NCBI GenBank assembly: GCA_035457105.1
Contig: DATIBX010000279.1
Coordinates: forward strand, 1 to 14,081
Direction of reading: 5' to 3'
Source: PSRF01 sp035457105
GTDB lineage: Bacteria; Acidobacteriota; Blastocatellia; Pyrinomonadales; Pyrinomonadaceae
DNA length: 14,081 nt
Below the pieces are notes generated by a model, which did not search any database, had not been told where the DNA came from, and saw nothing but the letters and a program-made list of their open reading frames with translations. The translations under genes were made by a program, and so were the position numbers. Shown in pieces: positions 13,733 to 14,081 of this stretch (its first letter is position 1; each line of letters starts with the position of its first letter).

Positions 13733-13795
13733 CACTCCGGCGCATTCTCGTCCCCATTTAAACTCGGCCGTAGGCCATTACCGAGGAGCCCGAAG

Positions 13796-14081
13796 GTGAA
13801 TCGTACGATTTCCCTCAAACTAATTGCCCTGACGTCACTGATCCTTGCGGTGGGGTGGCTCGCTTCAACCGGTTCGTCTCACGCACTTCCAGCTGAGGCA
13901 CCAAAACCCGGTTACAGCTCCGACGACTACGTTGGCAGCGAAGCATGTAAAGACTGTCACGAGGATCAGTTCAAGGCCTTTTCGCACACCTCGCACGCCC
14001 AACTCGCAAAGATTAAAAGTTGGAACGGAAAGATCACCGGCTGCGAATCTTGCCATGGACCAGGTAAAGCTCACGTAGAAG
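13796..14081 (+). CDS. Secreted multiheme cytochrome c, N-terminal part (DmsE/MtrA-like), runs off window
   Basis: Ninety-five codons are visible. A GTG start at 13796 is supported by GAGGAG (13783-13788) seven bases upstream. The product has a signal peptide: basic MNRT, hydrophobic core at about 5-24, and likely cleavage after SHA near residue 30. Mature sequence begins LPAEAPKPGY and holds two heme-binding motifs, CKDCH (51-55) and CESCH (83-87). The runs YVGSEACKDCHEDQFKAF and CESCHGPGKAHVE are typical of decaheme DmsE/MtrA/PioA-like and cytochrome c554-like proteins, so more CxxCH motifs should follow beyond the window. These act as periplasmic electron carriers, in MtrA's case to an outer-membrane conduit; the number of hemes and the partner cannot be judged here. 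Its promoter region carries a CRP-type site. Confidence 0.85.
   Translation, partial: MNRTISLKLIALTSLILAVGWLASTGSSHALPAEAPKPGYSSDDYVGSEACKDCHEDQFKAFSHTSHAQLAKIKSWNGKITGCESCHGPGKAHVE

Noticed and set aside
13845..14078. Plus-strand open frame inside the cytochrome region
   Set aside because: It is out of frame with the signal peptide and both CxxCH motifs, which lie in the frame starting at GTG 13796.

Overview
The window looks like chromosomal DNA of a Gram-negative, non-proteobacterial bacterium, most likely an acidobacterium of the Blastocatellia/Pyrinomonas type. This is inferred from the mixture of SYLF proteins, a GCS2-CBS fusion, a DmsE/MtrA-like multiheme cytochrome, many signalling proteins, moderate GC content and a REP-like element. 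No rRNA, tRNA, CRISPR array, transposase or phage gene is visible. Every gene reads as intact except the two cut by the window edges.

Layout. Bases 1-360 are the 3' end of a SAM-dependent methyltransferase. A 349-base gap follows and holds a pair of inverted REP-like hairpins. Next is a secreted SYLF (Ysc84-like) protein (710-1480), converging with a winged-helix regulator that has a SufR-like cysteine set (1477-2115, minus). Across a short intergenic region with a perfect 10-bp inverted repeat, a DoxX-like membrane protein and GTP cyclohydrolase II (ribA) run on the plus strand and end at a hairpin. On the minus strand, bases 3402-6128 form a three-gene operon: universal stress protein, then an FAD oxidoreductase related to SQR/NDH-2, then a zinc alcohol dehydrogenase. 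Upstream of it lies a minus-strand two-component pair (6334-9699): an NtrC-type sigma-54 activator, apparently starting at a CTG codon, and a PAS-PAS hybrid histidine kinase. On the plus strand comes a glutamate-cysteine-ligase-like protein fused to two CBS domains (10025-11974), converging with a hemerythrin-like di-iron protein (11971-12522, minus). Last are a CRP/FNR-family regulator (12935-13651) and the start of a secreted multiheme cytochrome c (13796 to the window end).

How the parts may work together. Much of the content points to redox, low-oxygen or nitrosative stress: a CRP/FNR regulator, a hemerythrin-like protein, a multiheme cytochrome, a universal stress protein, an NAD-type alcohol dehydrogenase, a flavin oxidoreductase, and PAS sensing coupled to a sigma-54 activator. 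The best-supported regulatory prediction is that the CRP-like regulator activates the cytochrome gene just downstream. A perfect TGTGA-N6-TCACA site sits there with class II spacing to a TAGAAT -10 box, and the regulator's recognition helix carries the CRP-type R-E-x-x-x-R set. No wholly new defence or mobile system was seen. The novelty is in regulatory architecture and in variant active sites.
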